DNA of 64,000 nt from Haladaptatus salinisoli (GCF_020614375.1 NZ_CP085330.1:372001-436000); one strand, 5' to 3'; positions 53,554 through 62,547 are shown, numbered from the stretch's first letter. The notes: generated by a model from the letters alone, not told the origin. Program-made: numbers and translations.

Positions 53554-54696
53554 TCATCCTCGACCGCCCGACGACCGGAATCGGCGGTGCGCTTCTCGCA
53601 CCCGTCCGACGACGGCGAAGAGTCCGACCGCCGACAGCGTCGCCAGCCACGGCAGGAGATACACCCAGTACGTCGGAAACGGGCGAACGAACAGCGGGAG
53701 ACAGAACGACGCCGCGAATACGAACGTCCGCCGCTCCGGCGACCAGCGTCCCCGCCCGACGCCGAATCCGCGGCGAACCACGACGAGGACGCCGACGGCG
53801 GCGAGCGAGAGCAGGTGCCACAGGGTGAGCGCGGTTCGTCGGTGGAGCGCGGCCCACGTCTCCGTCCCGTTCCACAGCGACGGCGTCCACTCGAACACGT
53901 AGCGCCGCGACGCCCACAGGGTTCGGTCGAGGCTCGCCGCGAACGCGGCTTCGCCCCAGACGAGGAAGACGCTCGCGTAGCCGACCGCCGCCGCCGCGAC
54001 CGCGACGCCGACGAACCGCACCCCCCATCGCAACCGTCCCGGCGGCCTCCGTTCCGCCGCGTCCGACGCGAGACGGTCGCACAGCACGGCGGGGGCGGCG
54101 AGCGCTCCGTACTGCGATAACAGCCCCGCCGAGGCGACGGCGAGGCCGCAGGTCGCTCGTCGCAGGCGGAGCGCGAGGAGCATCCCGACGAGCGTGAACG
54201 ACCGGGCGTTGACGGCGTGCCCGTTCACGAGCGGGACGGCCGCGAGAAACAAGACGCCGCCGGCGAGTCCGACGACGCTCCGGCCGGACTCCGCGTGCAC
54301 CCGCCAGAGCAGGTACGCGACCGTCCCGTTGGCGAGGCCGACAAGGAGCAGGAACACCCCCAGATACCGGTTCGTCGCGGCGACCGCGAGGTTGAGATAC
54401 TCGAACAGCGGCGGCTTGTTGTCCACGGAAGCGGTGAGGTACAGCGGCGTTCCGGCGAGCACCGCCTCGGCGACCGGTCGCCACGTCGTCGTCACGTCCG
54501 GGTGCGGACTCGCGCTCGTCGTCAGAATTTCGAGATACCGGACGAGGGCTTCGAAGCAACCGACGCCGAGCAGCGCGAGCGCGACCGGTCCTCGGTTCGA
54601 CGCGCTCAAAGACGGATGCTCCCCGTTCGTCGCGAACGGGGACGCTCGCTCGGGCGAGGAGTTTTCGGAGGGCACGACTGTAATTCGAACGTTCAT
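53554..54696 (-). CDS. GT-C type membrane glycosyltransferase (mannosyltransferase-like)
   Basis: The 380-residue protein has about nine predicted helices and the loop motif SVDNKPPLFEYLN after the first helix, which matches the DKPPL motif of ArnT/dolichyl-phosphate-mannose transferases. A second hint is YLTASVDNKPP following HPDVTTTWRPVAEAVLAG. It should transfer a sugar from a polyprenyl carrier to a surface acceptor outside. The Met at 54696 follows an AT-rich promoter region. It lies in a cluster with other surface-modification genes. Confidence 0.78.
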   Translation of the reverse strand: MNVRITVVPSENSSPERASPFATNGEHPSLSASNRGPVALALLGVGCFEALVRYLEILTTSASPHPDVTTTWRPVAEAVLAGTPLYLTASVDNKPPLFEYLNLAVAATNRYLGVFLLLVGLANGTVAYLLWRVHAESGRSVVGLAGGVLFLAAVPLVNGHAVNARSFTLVGMLLALRLRRATCGLAVASAGLLSQYGALAAPAVLCDRLASDAAERRPPGRLRWGVRFVGVAVAAAAVGYASVFLVWGEAAFAASLDRTLWASRRYVFEWTPSLWNGTETWAALHRRTALTLWHLLSLAAVGVLVVVRRGFGVGRGRWSPERRTFVFAASFCLPLFVRPFPTYWVYLLPWLATLSAVGLFAVVGRVREAHRRFRSSGGRG

Positions 54697-54813
54697 ATCA
54701 AATAATAATACAACGATTTCGAGAAGTTGGGAAACGACGCGAAAGTATAAGTACATCGTCGGGCGAGCGAGACGGACTTCGGCGGCGAGACGGGGCGCAA
54801 AGGAACGGCGTGT

Positions 54814-55908
54814 TCACTCCTCGCGCCGGGACAGCGCCCGGAACCCGAGGCCGAGAAGTCCGCCGAGCGCGGCTACCGCGCCGAATCCGGCCTGTCCGTC
54901 GGATTCGGTCGTCCGCGCTGCGGGGCCGCCGACTTCGTCCGCGGTCGTCGACCGAATCGTCGACGGTGGCGCGGTCGTGGCGGGTCGGGTGCTCGTCGCG
55001 GGCGTCCGCGTCGAGGTCGTCCGCGAGGTGGTCGGAGTCGTCCGGGTCGTGGTCCGGGTCGTTCGAGGGGGTGTCGTCGTGGTCGTCGGCGTCGTCGTGG
55101 GCGAAGCGGTCGTCGTCCGCGTCGGAGGGGTTCCCGACCCGGCGCACTCGCCCGACCGAACGACGACCGGCGTCTCCATGTCGAGCGAAAACCACCGTGG
55201 TTCGTCCGCGTCGGCGACGAGGACGTTCCACCGCTCGACCTCGCCAACGTAGTGTTCGCCGTACAGTCGCGCCTCCTCGTTGAACGCGGGGTCGATTCGA
55301 ACCTCGGCGTCGTCGGTCACGCCGCGGAAGGCGCCGCCGTCGGAGCCGCCGCCGTTTCGGGGGTCGGTCGCCCACGTCCAGTCCACCGTCGAGTCGTCGC
55401 CCGACCGCTCGAAACGGTCGTAGTTCGTGGTGGCGTTGTACTGGTCGTCCGTGACCGCCCACTCGCCGTCGGCGGGGAGGCCCGAGAAGTCGAGCGTCAC
55501 CGCCCCGCCGCTGTCGCCGCCGCGCTTGCCGTGCATGAACACGAGGCTCGTGCCGTTCGGACCGTCGTAGAGGTAGAGGACGCTGTTTCCGGCCTGTTCG
55601 AACGCCTTGGCGGGGCCGTACGCGCTGTACCAACCTGTCGGGTCGGTGTCCGACGACCGGTAGTCGTAGAACTCCTCGACCGGCAGGTTCTCGTCGGACG
55701 TGACGACGGCGAGCGGGAGACACGCGTCCCCCTGTTCGAGGACGAACGCCGACCGCCCGATATCGCCCGCCTCGAAGTCGTCGCCGGGGTGCGATTCGTC
55801 CGCGAGAACCGACGAGACGCCGGCGAGCGTCCCGGCGACGCCGGCGGCCGCCAGCAGGTAGGAGCGTCGATTCAGTCCGTCTTCGGTGGGATCCTTCTTC
55901 GTCGTCAT
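54814..55908 (-). CDS. Secreted Thr-rich protein with Tat signal and PGF-CTERM-like tail
   Basis: The 364-residue protein has a Tat signal (NRRSYLLAAAGVAGTLAG), a globular domain of about 220 residues, then a Thr/Pro-rich linker (about 75 residues with runs of T, P and R), and a C-terminal GQAGFGAVAALGGLLGLGF followed by RALSRREE. The tail has the layout of PGF-CTERM signals (short motif, helix, basic end) processed by archaeosortase A, but with AGF in place of PGF. The linker is a likely O-glycosylation region, as in S-layer proteins. It follows the FemAB-like gene by 28 nt in the same direction. Confidence 0.8.
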   Translation of the reverse strand: MTTKKDPTEDGLNRRSYLLAAAGVAGTLAGVSSVLADESHPGDDFEAGDIGRSAFVLEQGDACLPLAVVTSDENLPVEEFYDYRSSDTDPTGWYSAYGPAKAFEQAGNSVLYLYDGPNGTSLVFMHGKRGGDSGGAVTLDFSGLPADGEWAVTDDQYNATTNYDRFERSGDDSTVDWTWATDPRNGGGSDGGAFRGVTDDAEVRIDPAFNEEARLYGEHYVGEVERWNVLVADADEPRWFSLDMETPVVVRSGECAGSGTPPTRTTTASPTTTPTTTTTPPRTTRTTTRTTPTTSRTTSTRTPATSTRPATTAPPSTIRSTTADEVGGPAARTTESDGQAGFGAVAALGGLLGLGFRALSRREE

Positions 55909-55936
55909 CGGAATCGGTGGAGGGTGTCGTCGTCGT

Positions 55937-56956
55937 TCACTCGGAGAATACCTTGAGCGGGGCGGGCAGTCGCCGATACACGCCGGTCACCGCCCGCATC
56001 CGCGTCGTCTTTCGCTGGGCGGTGTAGTAGGGCACCGGCTCCGGGCCGAACTTCGATTTGTACCGACAGAGTCGGGGGAGGTTCGCGCCGACGAGGTCGT
56101 ACCGGGACCGCCCCCGCGATTCGGCCTCCTGCATGATGTGCCAGTCGAGCAGGTCGTTGATGGGAAAGTCCACGTCCGGTTTCGCGCCGCCCTGCCAGCG
56201 ATAGACGGTGTCGTCCCCCTCGAGCGCGACGATACCGCCGAGGATTCGACCGTCGCGTTCGCAGACGTACGGTCTGACCCGCCCGTCGGGCAATCGGTGG
56301 AACAGTTCGGTCGCGAACGCCGGGTCGATTCGATACTCCTTGCCCTGCGCCTCGTGGCGGTCCTGAACCTGCCCGATGACCGCCTCGATTCCTTCGACGC
56401 CGGCTTCCCGAATCGTACACTCCTCGTCGCAGTCCCGGACGTTGCTCCGGGCGTCGCGGCTGAACTGCATCAGCAGGTCGTCGGCGGTGAGGTCGAGGAC
56501 GTACGTGTACGAGGGCGACACGTCGAACCCGTTCCACGAGAACGGTCGCAGGTCGGAGTAACCGTCCACCGTCCGCACGTCGACGTAGTCCGGAGCCAGT
56601 TCCGCGTCCACCCAGTCGAGACAGCCGTCGATGAACTCCCGGTGCCGGCGCTCCGCCTTCCGCTGTTTGAGCTTTTCGAAGTTGAGCAGGGCGGGACCGA
56701 GGCAGTACACCTCCAGGTGCGGCGGCGGCGAGTAGACCATCCGAAACCGGCCGGTCGTCGTCTCGAACAGCGGGAAGATGCCGACCGGTTCCTGCCCCTT
56801 GTAGCCGACCAGCGGTCGCAGTTCCGCGTTCGCGGTTCGCGCGAGGTGCGAGAGCGCCTCGCGCCGATGGAAGGGCGTCGCGTGCTCAGAACGCTCCACG
56901 TAGGCGTTCCACTCGTCGAGCGCGTCGTCGTCCGCTTCTCGTATCGTTATCGTCAT
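55937..56956 (-). CDS. FemAB/GNAT-type acyltransferase
   Basis: The 339-residue protein has two GNAT-like halves. The first begins ITIREADDDALDEWNAYVERSEHATPFHRRE and the second contains RPYVCERDGRILGGIVAL and PINDLLDWHIMQEAESRGRSRYDL. This is the FemAB/Lys-rich peptidoglycan and exopolysaccharide transferase pattern, which moves aminoacyl or acyl groups onto envelope sugars. It starts 4 nt after the stop codon of the phosphodiesterase gene and is part of a tightly spaced operon. Confidence 0.83.
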   Translation of the reverse strand: MTITIREADDDALDEWNAYVERSEHATPFHRREALSHLARTANAELRPLVGYKGQEPVGIFPLFETTTGRFRMVYSPPPHLEVYCLGPALLNFEKLKQRKAERRHREFIDGCLDWVDAELAPDYVDVRTVDGYSDLRPFSWNGFDVSPSYTYVLDLTADDLLMQFSRDARSNVRDCDEECTIREAGVEGIEAVIGQVQDRHEAQGKEYRIDPAFATELFHRLPDGRVRPYVCERDGRILGGIVALEGDDTVYRWQGGAKPDVDFPINDLLDWHIMQEAESRGRSRYDLVGANLPRLCRYKSKFGPEPVPYYTAQRKTTRMRAVTGVYRRLPAPLKVFSE

Positions 56957-56960
56957 GGTA

Positions 56961-58628
56961 TCACTCCAAGTAGCCGAGGGCCGTCAGTCGGTTCGCTATC
57001 GATTCGTCCTCTCCGTCGCGTCGCTCCGTTCCGCCTCTCCGGGTTTCGTCTCGCCTCGTCTCGTCGTCCGCCCACTGCGGTCGCTCGCGCCGCGTCGAGT
57101 ACGCTCGCTCGCCGCTCGCTTCGACGCAAGATAGCACCGAACCGTCCATCTCGACGCTCTTCGGGACGCCGAAGAGCGCCAGCACGGTCGGCGTCACGTC
57201 GAAGATGTGCGCGCCGTCGAGCGTTCCGTCGACGCCCTCGCCCGCCGCGATCGCCACGCCGTCGCGCTTGTGGTTCCACGGCTGACCGGGGGCGGCGAAC
57301 GCGCGTCCGTGGAGTTCGGCGGAGAGGAAGTGGTCGAAGTCGGCCGGGACCGTGACGATATCCACAGCCCGGTCGGCCTCGGGGCCGTCGAAGTACGCCT
57401 CGCGCCGGGCGACGTCCTCGAAGACGAGGTCGCCCTCCGGCGTCTCGACGCCGCGCAGGAGTTCGATCAGCTCCGTCCGCACCTCCTCGTACCGCTCGGG
57501 CGGGACGACGCCATCGGGTTCGCGTCCCTGCAAGTTGATTCGGACGCCGCACTCGATTCTGGCCCGCATGAACGCCCGCGAGGCGGGGAAATCGACCTGT
57601 CTGCTGCTCGCGCGGACGACGTGGTCGGGGACGATTCTGGCGGCGACGTCACGGAGACCGACCGCTTCGAGCAGTTTGCCCGCCCGGTGGGTCGTGAAGC
57701 CGTATCGGGCGGCGAGCGCCGCGAGTCGCTTCGACGGTCCGGCGTCGTCCGACGAATCGTCGCCGGCGCGAAGTCGCCCGTCGCGAATCGGAACCCACGA
57801 GGGCATCCCGTCGCCGCCCCGCGAGACCGCCGCGTAGCCGTGCTCCGCGAGGAACTCGTTGAGGTAGAATCCGTACCCGTCGTACTCGCCGATGCCGTGG
57901 TCGCTGACGACGAGGACGGTGTCCGGGTCGCAGTCCTCGAGGATGCGCCCGACCTGTTCGTCCACCGCCTCGTACACCGCCCGCACCATCCCCCGCTCGC
58001 CGGGGTGTTCGTGAAACACCGTGTCGGTGCTCTGGAACTGGACGAACCCGAAGTCCGGGTCGAACCGGTCGGCGAGGTAGCGGAAGGCGTCGCCGCGCAT
58101 CTCGGTGACCGCGCGGTACTCCGAGACGGCGCGAGCCCCGCCGACGCCGTCGGAGTTCGGATACACCCGGTAGTCGCCGAGCGCCTCGCGCAGTTCGTCG
58201 AGGAGACCCGGAGGGTGACAGCGCGGGGATTCGGGGGCCATGTACCCCGGTACGAGCGCGCCGTCGAACTCGCCCGGCGGGTGGGTCACGGGGACGTTGA
58301 CGACGACGCTCGAATAGCCGCGCGCCGAGAGGAGTTCCCAGAGGGCGTCCGACCGCACGTCCGTTCCGTCGACCACGTCCCAGTCGTAGCCGTCGTAGTC
58401 GAGAAAGCTGAAGACGCCGTGCTTGCCGGGGTTGACGCCGGTGTACATCGAGGGCCAGGCGCTGGGCGTCCACGGCGGCACCTGCGACTCCAGCGGCCCG
58501 GCGACGCCCTCGCCGACGAGTCGTTCGAGGTTCGGGAGCGCACCCGCCTCGAACAGCGGTTCGAGCACCGGGAGGCAGGCCCCGTCGAGACCGATCACCA
58601 GCGCTCGAAGCCCGTTTCGGTCGCTCAT
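56961..58628 (-). CDS. Alkaline phosphatase-superfamily phosphodiesterase/transferase
   Basis: The 555-residue protein has the type I phosphodiesterase/nucleotide pyrophosphatase pattern: LVIGLDGACLPVLEPL (metal Asp), Thr54 in PPWTPSAWPSMYTG as nucleophile, then VQFQSTDTVFHEH and VVSDHGIGEYDG for the second metal site. It is one of a large haloarchaeal group found in glycan clusters. The acceptor could be a phosphorylated lipid or sugar. The C-terminal tail has low-complexity Arg/Glu runs and ends IANRLTALGYLE, similar to the sulfatase-like protein end. Its start overlaps the previous gene stop by 4 nt. Confidence 0.87.
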   Translation of the reverse strand: MSDRNGLRALVIGLDGACLPVLEPLFEAGALPNLERLVGEGVAGPLESQVPPWTPSAWPSMYTGVNPGKHGVFSFLDYDGYDWDVVDGTDVRSDALWELLSARGYSSVVVNVPVTHPPGEFDGALVPGYMAPESPRCHPPGLLDELREALGDYRVYPNSDGVGGARAVSEYRAVTEMRGDAFRYLADRFDPDFGFVQFQSTDTVFHEHPGERGMVRAVYEAVDEQVGRILEDCDPDTVLVVSDHGIGEYDGYGFYLNEFLAEHGYAAVSRGGDGMPSWVPIRDGRLRAGDDSSDDAGPSKRLAALAARYGFTTHRAGKLLEAVGLRDVAARIVPDHVVRASSRQVDFPASRAFMRARIECGVRINLQGREPDGVVPPERYEEVRTELIELLRGVETPEGDLVFEDVARREAYFDGPEADRAVDIVTVPADFDHFLSAELHGRAFAAPGQPWNHKRDGVAIAAGEGVDGTLDGAHIFDVTPTVLALFGVPKSVEMDGSVLSCVEASGERAYSTRRERPQWADDETRRDETRRGGTERRDGEDESIANRLTALGYLE

Positions 58629-60544
58629 CGGGCGTCACCCCGACTCCCGGCCGCGGCCGTCGGCGGCGATTGGGGCGGGCGGCGGCCGGTGGCCTCGCTC
58701 TCCTCGGAATCGGCGTCGCGGTCGCGGAGGCGTTCCGTGACCGGCATCTTCAGCAGGGTCAACAGCGTGTACAGTTCGACCGTGTTGTCCGCGCCGTCGA
58801 GGTGGTCGCCGTAGCACCGTTTCACGCCGTCCCAGTCGAGGAACGGAAGTCGCTCGACGGTGGCGCGACTCTCGGCGAGCGCGTCCGCGACGAAGCCGTG
58901 GTTCCTGACGAGTTCCGCGTCGTTCGACCACGGGCCGTGCGTGAACCACGGTTCGGGAAGTTCCTCCGCGCCGAGGAACTTCCGCCGGAGCGCGTTCAGG
59001 TGTTTGCCGACGTACTCGGCCGGGAACGAGCGGTCGATCGGGACGCCGGACCCCGCGTGCGGAACGGCCGCGAGCCGCGGGGAGAGGCGTTCTATCGCCC
59101 GGTGGACGACGTTCCGCCGGAGCCGATACCGAACCGGCATCGAGAGGTGGAGGTCGACGAGGCGGTTGTCGAGGAACGGGGTACGGTAGGGACGTAGCTG
59201 GCGGAGGGCGTTCGTGTAAATGAGTTCGGTGTCGTTCGAGAGCGGGTAGTAGTCGCCACAGACGACGAGTTCCCGGAGCGAGCGATACCGAACGCCGTGG
59301 TGGTCGACGTACTCGCCCTCGTCCGTGATATTCTCCCGGAGCACCCGGTCGAGGTCGACGCCGTCGAGGTACGGCGGCGTTCCGACGGCGAGTCGGTCGA
59401 CGAACTCGTCCACCGATTCGACCCGGTCCTCGATGGGGAGCGTCACCGTCCCGAGCGGGCCGATCGACACCCGCGGGGACGAGAGCGAGTGTCCCTTGAA
59501 CAACGTGTCGGAGTACAGCCCGGACAGCAACACGTCCACCGAATCCGTTATCTCGTCGGCGAAGCCGGTCGGGTACGCCTGCGTGAACCAGCCGTCGAAG
59601 TTCGAGAGCGGGGCGTTCCGTTCGAGCGCCCGCGGCCGATAGTCGCGGTCGCGCCGGAGGAAGACGAACTCGTTTCCGGCGACCTCGGCGACTCGCTTCG
59701 CGGTTCTCGCCTCGCGGTTCGGCCAGTCGTTCATGTGGAATCCGACGACCGGTTCGGACATCGCGGCCATGACGAGTCGCGAGTCGCTCCCGCCGCTCAA
59801 CAGCAGGCCGTAGTCGAGGTCGTCGCGCGTCCACTCGTCGAGCACCCGCCGGAAGAGGTCGGTGAAGCGGTCGACGAAGAACCGGAACGGCGCGTCGACG
59901 GGGGTGTACTCCGGCCGCCAGTAGGAGCGCGCGTCGGTGGTCATCGAGTCCAAGTCGAGGGTGGTCACCGTGGCGGGCGGGAGCTTCTCCACGCCGGAGA
60001 GCGGCGTCGTCACCCCGAACGAACGCTTGAAGGCGAGGTACTCGGCGAGGTAATCCGGGTCGAACGACGGTTCGAGGCCGGGGTAGGACGGGAGCGACTG
60101 CACGTCGGTCGAACACAGCAGCGTTCCGGAGGCGGTCGCGTGAAAGAGCGGGTACGAGCCGAGTCGGTCGGTCAGCAGGTGAACCTTCCCCGCCTCGCGG
60201 TCGTAGACGACGCCCGCGAACTGTCCGTTGAGACCGTCCACGAACTCGATGCCGTAGGCATCGTAGAGGTTCGCGCAGTACGTCGGCGCGTCCAGCACCG
60301 TCGGGCGAGGCGAGTACGACCCGCCGCGCTCGAAGCCGTACACGTCCCCTTGAATCCATATCAGCGCGTCGCCGTCGGTCGTTCGAACCGGCTGCTCGTC
60401 GGCCGTCACCGGGTGGAACGAGTTCGTCACCGCGACGCGTTCGTCGGAGAAGGTCGCGGTTCGCTCGTCGTCCGACCACGTCGTGTCCGGAAGCGCCTCT
60501 AGGCCGCGCCTTCGCTCTCCGAAGGCACCGAACAGCCCTACCAT
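58625..60544 (-). CDS. Asparagine synthase-like protein lacking the glutaminase Cys
   Basis: The 639-residue protein has an N-terminal Ntn-like domain (about 1-190: LNGQFAGVVYDREAGKVHLLTDRLGSYPLF) and an AsnB-type synthase domain with the PP-loop SGGSDS at 250-255 and RTPFLDNRLVDLHLSMP later. In active glutamine-dependent enzymes residue 2 is Cys; here the start is MVGLFGAF, so no glutaminase is expected. It may use free ammonia or another amine to amidate a carboxylate, for example a uronic acid, or may be an adenylating enzyme for a different reaction. It is first of an operon with a phosphodiesterase-type and a FemAB-like gene. Confidence 0.85.
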   Translation of the reverse strand: MVGLFGAFGERRRGLEALPDTTWSDDERTATFSDERVAVTNSFHPVTADEQPVRTTDGDALIWIQGDVYGFERGGSYSPRPTVLDAPTYCANLYDAYGIEFVDGLNGQFAGVVYDREAGKVHLLTDRLGSYPLFHATASGTLLCSTDVQSLPSYPGLEPSFDPDYLAEYLAFKRSFGVTTPLSGVEKLPPATVTTLDLDSMTTDARSYWRPEYTPVDAPFRFFVDRFTDLFRRVLDEWTRDDLDYGLLLSGGSDSRLVMAAMSEPVVGFHMNDWPNREARTAKRVAEVAGNEFVFLRRDRDYRPRALERNAPLSNFDGWFTQAYPTGFADEITDSVDVLLSGLYSDTLFKGHSLSSPRVSIGPLGTVTLPIEDRVESVDEFVDRLAVGTPPYLDGVDLDRVLRENITDEGEYVDHHGVRYRSLRELVVCGDYYPLSNDTELIYTNALRQLRPYRTPFLDNRLVDLHLSMPVRYRLRRNVVHRAIERLSPRLAAVPHAGSGVPIDRSFPAEYVGKHLNALRRKFLGAEELPEPWFTHGPWSNDAELVRNHGFVADALAESRATVERLPFLDWDGVKRCYGDHLDGADNTVELYTLLTLLKMPVTERLRDRDADSEESEATGRRPPQSPPTAAAGSRGDAR

Positions 60545-60688
60545 GTTGCCTTCCCTCCCGCTCCGATACCGCGACCCTTCGACTCCGTAGCGTCAGCGTA
60601 GCGTTTGCTAGTTCGACCGTGCTTCGGCAACGGAATCGACCGCTCTCTCGCGGTGAGACGTCGGAGTCGGGTTCGGCGCGCGTTTCTC

Positions 60689-60718
60689 TTCATTTGATTT
60701 CACGAGAAAGTGAATGAA
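60689..60718. promoter_or_regulatory. Interrupted inverted repeat TTCATT...TCAC/GTGAATGAA
   Basis: The outer arms TTCATT and AATGAA and the inner arms TCAC and GTGA are symmetric about a GAGAAA centre. It lies 13 nt before a TATA-like GTTATAAG, so it could be an operator, although the transcript that this TATA would start is unclear. Confidence 0.35.
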
Positions 60719-60937
60719 CGTGTCTCGGTATTGTTATAAGCGGCCTGTACTTCGAATGCCCGCGCTTACCGCGCGTTCAGGGTGGGGCTACCGACGCGAA
60801 GGCGGTTCTTACCGAACTCGACGAACGGCGACGGAGAACGGCGTCGGATCCGGCGTCCGCGGTGCGGAACCGCAATCCGGCGCGGGATTCCCGAGGACCG
60901 GTGCGGTCATCTCTCTCCCTCGTGTCAATTTAGTCCA

Positions 60938-60949
60938 AAGACTAAGTAC
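60938..60949 (+). promoter_or_regulatory. TATA-type promoter of the zinc-ribbon gene
   Basis: AAGACTAAGTAC is AT-rich in a GC-rich setting and lies about 25-30 nt before the ATG at 60971. It is similar in sequence to the tbsP promoter (TACTAAGTAC). Confidence 0.5.
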
Positions 60950-60970
60950 CTCCCAATGGTAGCGCGCGGC

Positions 60971-61285
60971 ATGGATGGGGAGACTATCTTTCGAGTGCTC
61001 GTCGGCGGAGTGCTCTCCGTCGCTCCGACGATACTGTTCCTCGGCCTGTGGCGCGGGCTGATGGCGCTGCGCGACGACGACCTCATCAATCGAACCATGA
61101 GCGGCGAGTTCGGCACGATACCGGAGTCGCCGATTTCGGCGATGATGTTCGGCCGGAACGCGGCCGGACGGGAATCGGCGCCGGCGAACGTGGCGCGAAT
61201 CGAGCGGGTTCGCTGCCCGTCGTGCGCGGAACCGAACACCAGTTACGCGGCGTTCTGTCGGAACTGCCTCGAAAAGCTCCGGTGA
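60971..61285 (+). CDS. Membrane-anchored zinc-ribbon protein (104 aa)
   Basis: The protein starts MDGETIFRVLVGGVLSVAPTIL with one membrane helix, has a polar linker, and ends with a zinc ribbon CPSCAEPNTSYAAFCRNCLEKLR. The arrangement of helix plus C-terminal CxxC...CxxC is common in haloarchaea (I believe a DUF7577-type zinc ribbon). I chose the ATG at 60971 because ACTAAGTACC lies about 27 nt upstream and predicts a leaderless start there. An ATG at 60956 is the alternative. Confidence 0.7.
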   Translation: MDGETIFRVLVGGVLSVAPTILFLGLWRGLMALRDDDLINRTMSGEFGTIPESPISAMMFGRNAAGRESAPANVARIERVRCPSCAEPNTSYAAFCRNCLEKLR

Positions 61286-61300
61286 CGGTCGGCGGGGGGG

Positions 61301-62416
61301 TCACTCGATTCGCCGGTCCGCGCTCCGACCGTCGACGACGCGGAACCCGCCGGTCTCCTCGCGCGTCGCCACTTCTCGTTGCGGGAACGGTATCTTGATC
61401 CCCTCGCGGTCGTAGGCCGCCTTCACGCCCCCGATGACCGCCGCGATGGCGCGCCACTTCCGGCGACTGCTCGGTCGGTCTATCCAGAACCGGAGTTCGA
61501 GGAGTACGGCGGACTCGCCGAAACTCGTCGGGACGGCGGTCGGTTGGGGAACCTCCAGCACGTCATTCTGGTCGGCCATCGCGCGCTCCGCGACGGCGAC
61601 GGCGTGCTGGAGGTCGGCGGCGTAGTCGACGCCGACCTCCAGTTCGAATCTGAGTCGCCCCTTCCGCCCGTAGTTGATGATGGTGTTCGACCCCACGACG
61701 TCGTTCGGAATCACCACGAACTTGCCGGAGAACGTCTCGATTCGCGTCATGAACAGCGTGATGTCGGTGACGATGCCCTCGTCCTCTGCGATCTGAACCC
61801 AGTCGCCGATTTCGAAGGGGCGCGAGAACATGAGCGTGAACCCCGCGACGAGCGCGCTCAGCGGTTCGTTCGCGGCGAGTCCGATGATGATACCGAGGAA
61901 CCCGGCGCCGATGAGGAGGGCGCGAACGTCGACGTTCCAGACGCCGAGGAGCAGCAGACCGGCGAGGACGTACACGCCGACCTCCATGAGCCGCGAGAAT
62001 ATCTCGGTCTGGTGGCTCGTTATCTCGCCGGTTCCGCTGGCGAACCGCTCGACGAGCCGTATCAACATCCCCGAACTGATGTACGCCGCCGCGATGACGC
62101 CGAACGTGACGGCGATTCGAATCCCGGTCGAGGTGAGCCGCGAGAAGACGTCGACGCGCCGGACGGCGGGTTGGGAGTCCGCCAAGAGCGTGAGCGCGTA
62201 CTCGCCGACGAAGAGCGCGGCGACGCCGGTCGCGGTGAGGAGGACGACGTCCACGACGCGCGGGTTGACCCGCCGTTTCAACCGCGGTGCCGCCCGCCAG
62301 AGTACCCACACGGCGAACACGAGCGCGACGAGGAGGAGCGTCGATAGCAGGATTCGCGCCTCGGGGACGGGAAGCTGTTCGACGGGTCGAGCGAGCGAAT
62401 TCGGCGAGTAGGTCAT
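61301..62416 (-). CDS. Mechanosensitive ion channel (MscS family)
   Basis: The 371-residue protein has four or five helices and the MscS pore and beta domain: GVWNVDVRALLIGAGFLGIIIGLAANEPLSALVAGFTLMFSRPFEIGDWV shortened here to its key parts GAGFLGIIIGLAA and FEIGDWVQI, followed by IVTDITLFMTRIETFSGKFVVIPN. It opens on membrane tension to release solutes during hypo-osmotic shock, which is important for halophiles. An extra N-terminal helix pair comes before the core. The Met at 62416 was chosen by the family length. Confidence 0.9.
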   Translation of the reverse strand: MTYSPNSLARPVEQLPVPEARILLSTLLLVALVFAVWVLWRAAPRLKRRVNPRVVDVVLLTATGVAALFVGEYALTLLADSQPAVRRVDVFSRLTSTGIRIAVTFGVIAAAYISSGMLIRLVERFASGTGEITSHQTEIFSRLMEVGVYVLAGLLLLGVWNVDVRALLIGAGFLGIIIGLAANEPLSALVAGFTLMFSRPFEIGDWVQIAEDEGIVTDITLFMTRIETFSGKFVVIPNDVVGSNTIINYGRKGRLRFELEVGVDYAADLQHAVAVAERAMADQNDVLEVPQPTAVPTSFGESAVLLELRFWIDRPSSRRKWRAIAAVIGGVKAAYDREGIKIPFPQREVATREETGGFRVVDGRSADRRIE

Positions 62417-62547
62417 TGATGCACTCCGGCGAGGGCCGACCACCGGTCACCGGCGAGTTACGAGCACCCCACCGCAGTCAGTGTCGATGGCGCTGGGCTT
62501 GAGCGTGTTGGGGAACTGCGTTCGTTCCGACCATCTTCGAGCGAAAA

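Larger units (their letters stand above)
60545..60970. other. 426-nt intergenic region with inverted repeat and TATA-like elements
   Basis: This stretch separates the divergent Asn-synthase-like and zinc-ribbon genes. It contains TTCATTTGATTTCAC facing GTGAATGAA (60689-60718), a TATA-like GTTATAAG at 60732-60739, and ACTAAGTACC before the next gene. An ORF from 60756 gives 68 residues with poor composition and is not accepted as a gene. Confidence 0.4.

Noticed and set aside
60756-60962. 68-codon ORF downstream of a TATA-like element
   Set aside because: The translated product is rich in Arg, Gly and Thr with no recognisable pattern, and it overlaps the promoter of the next gene.
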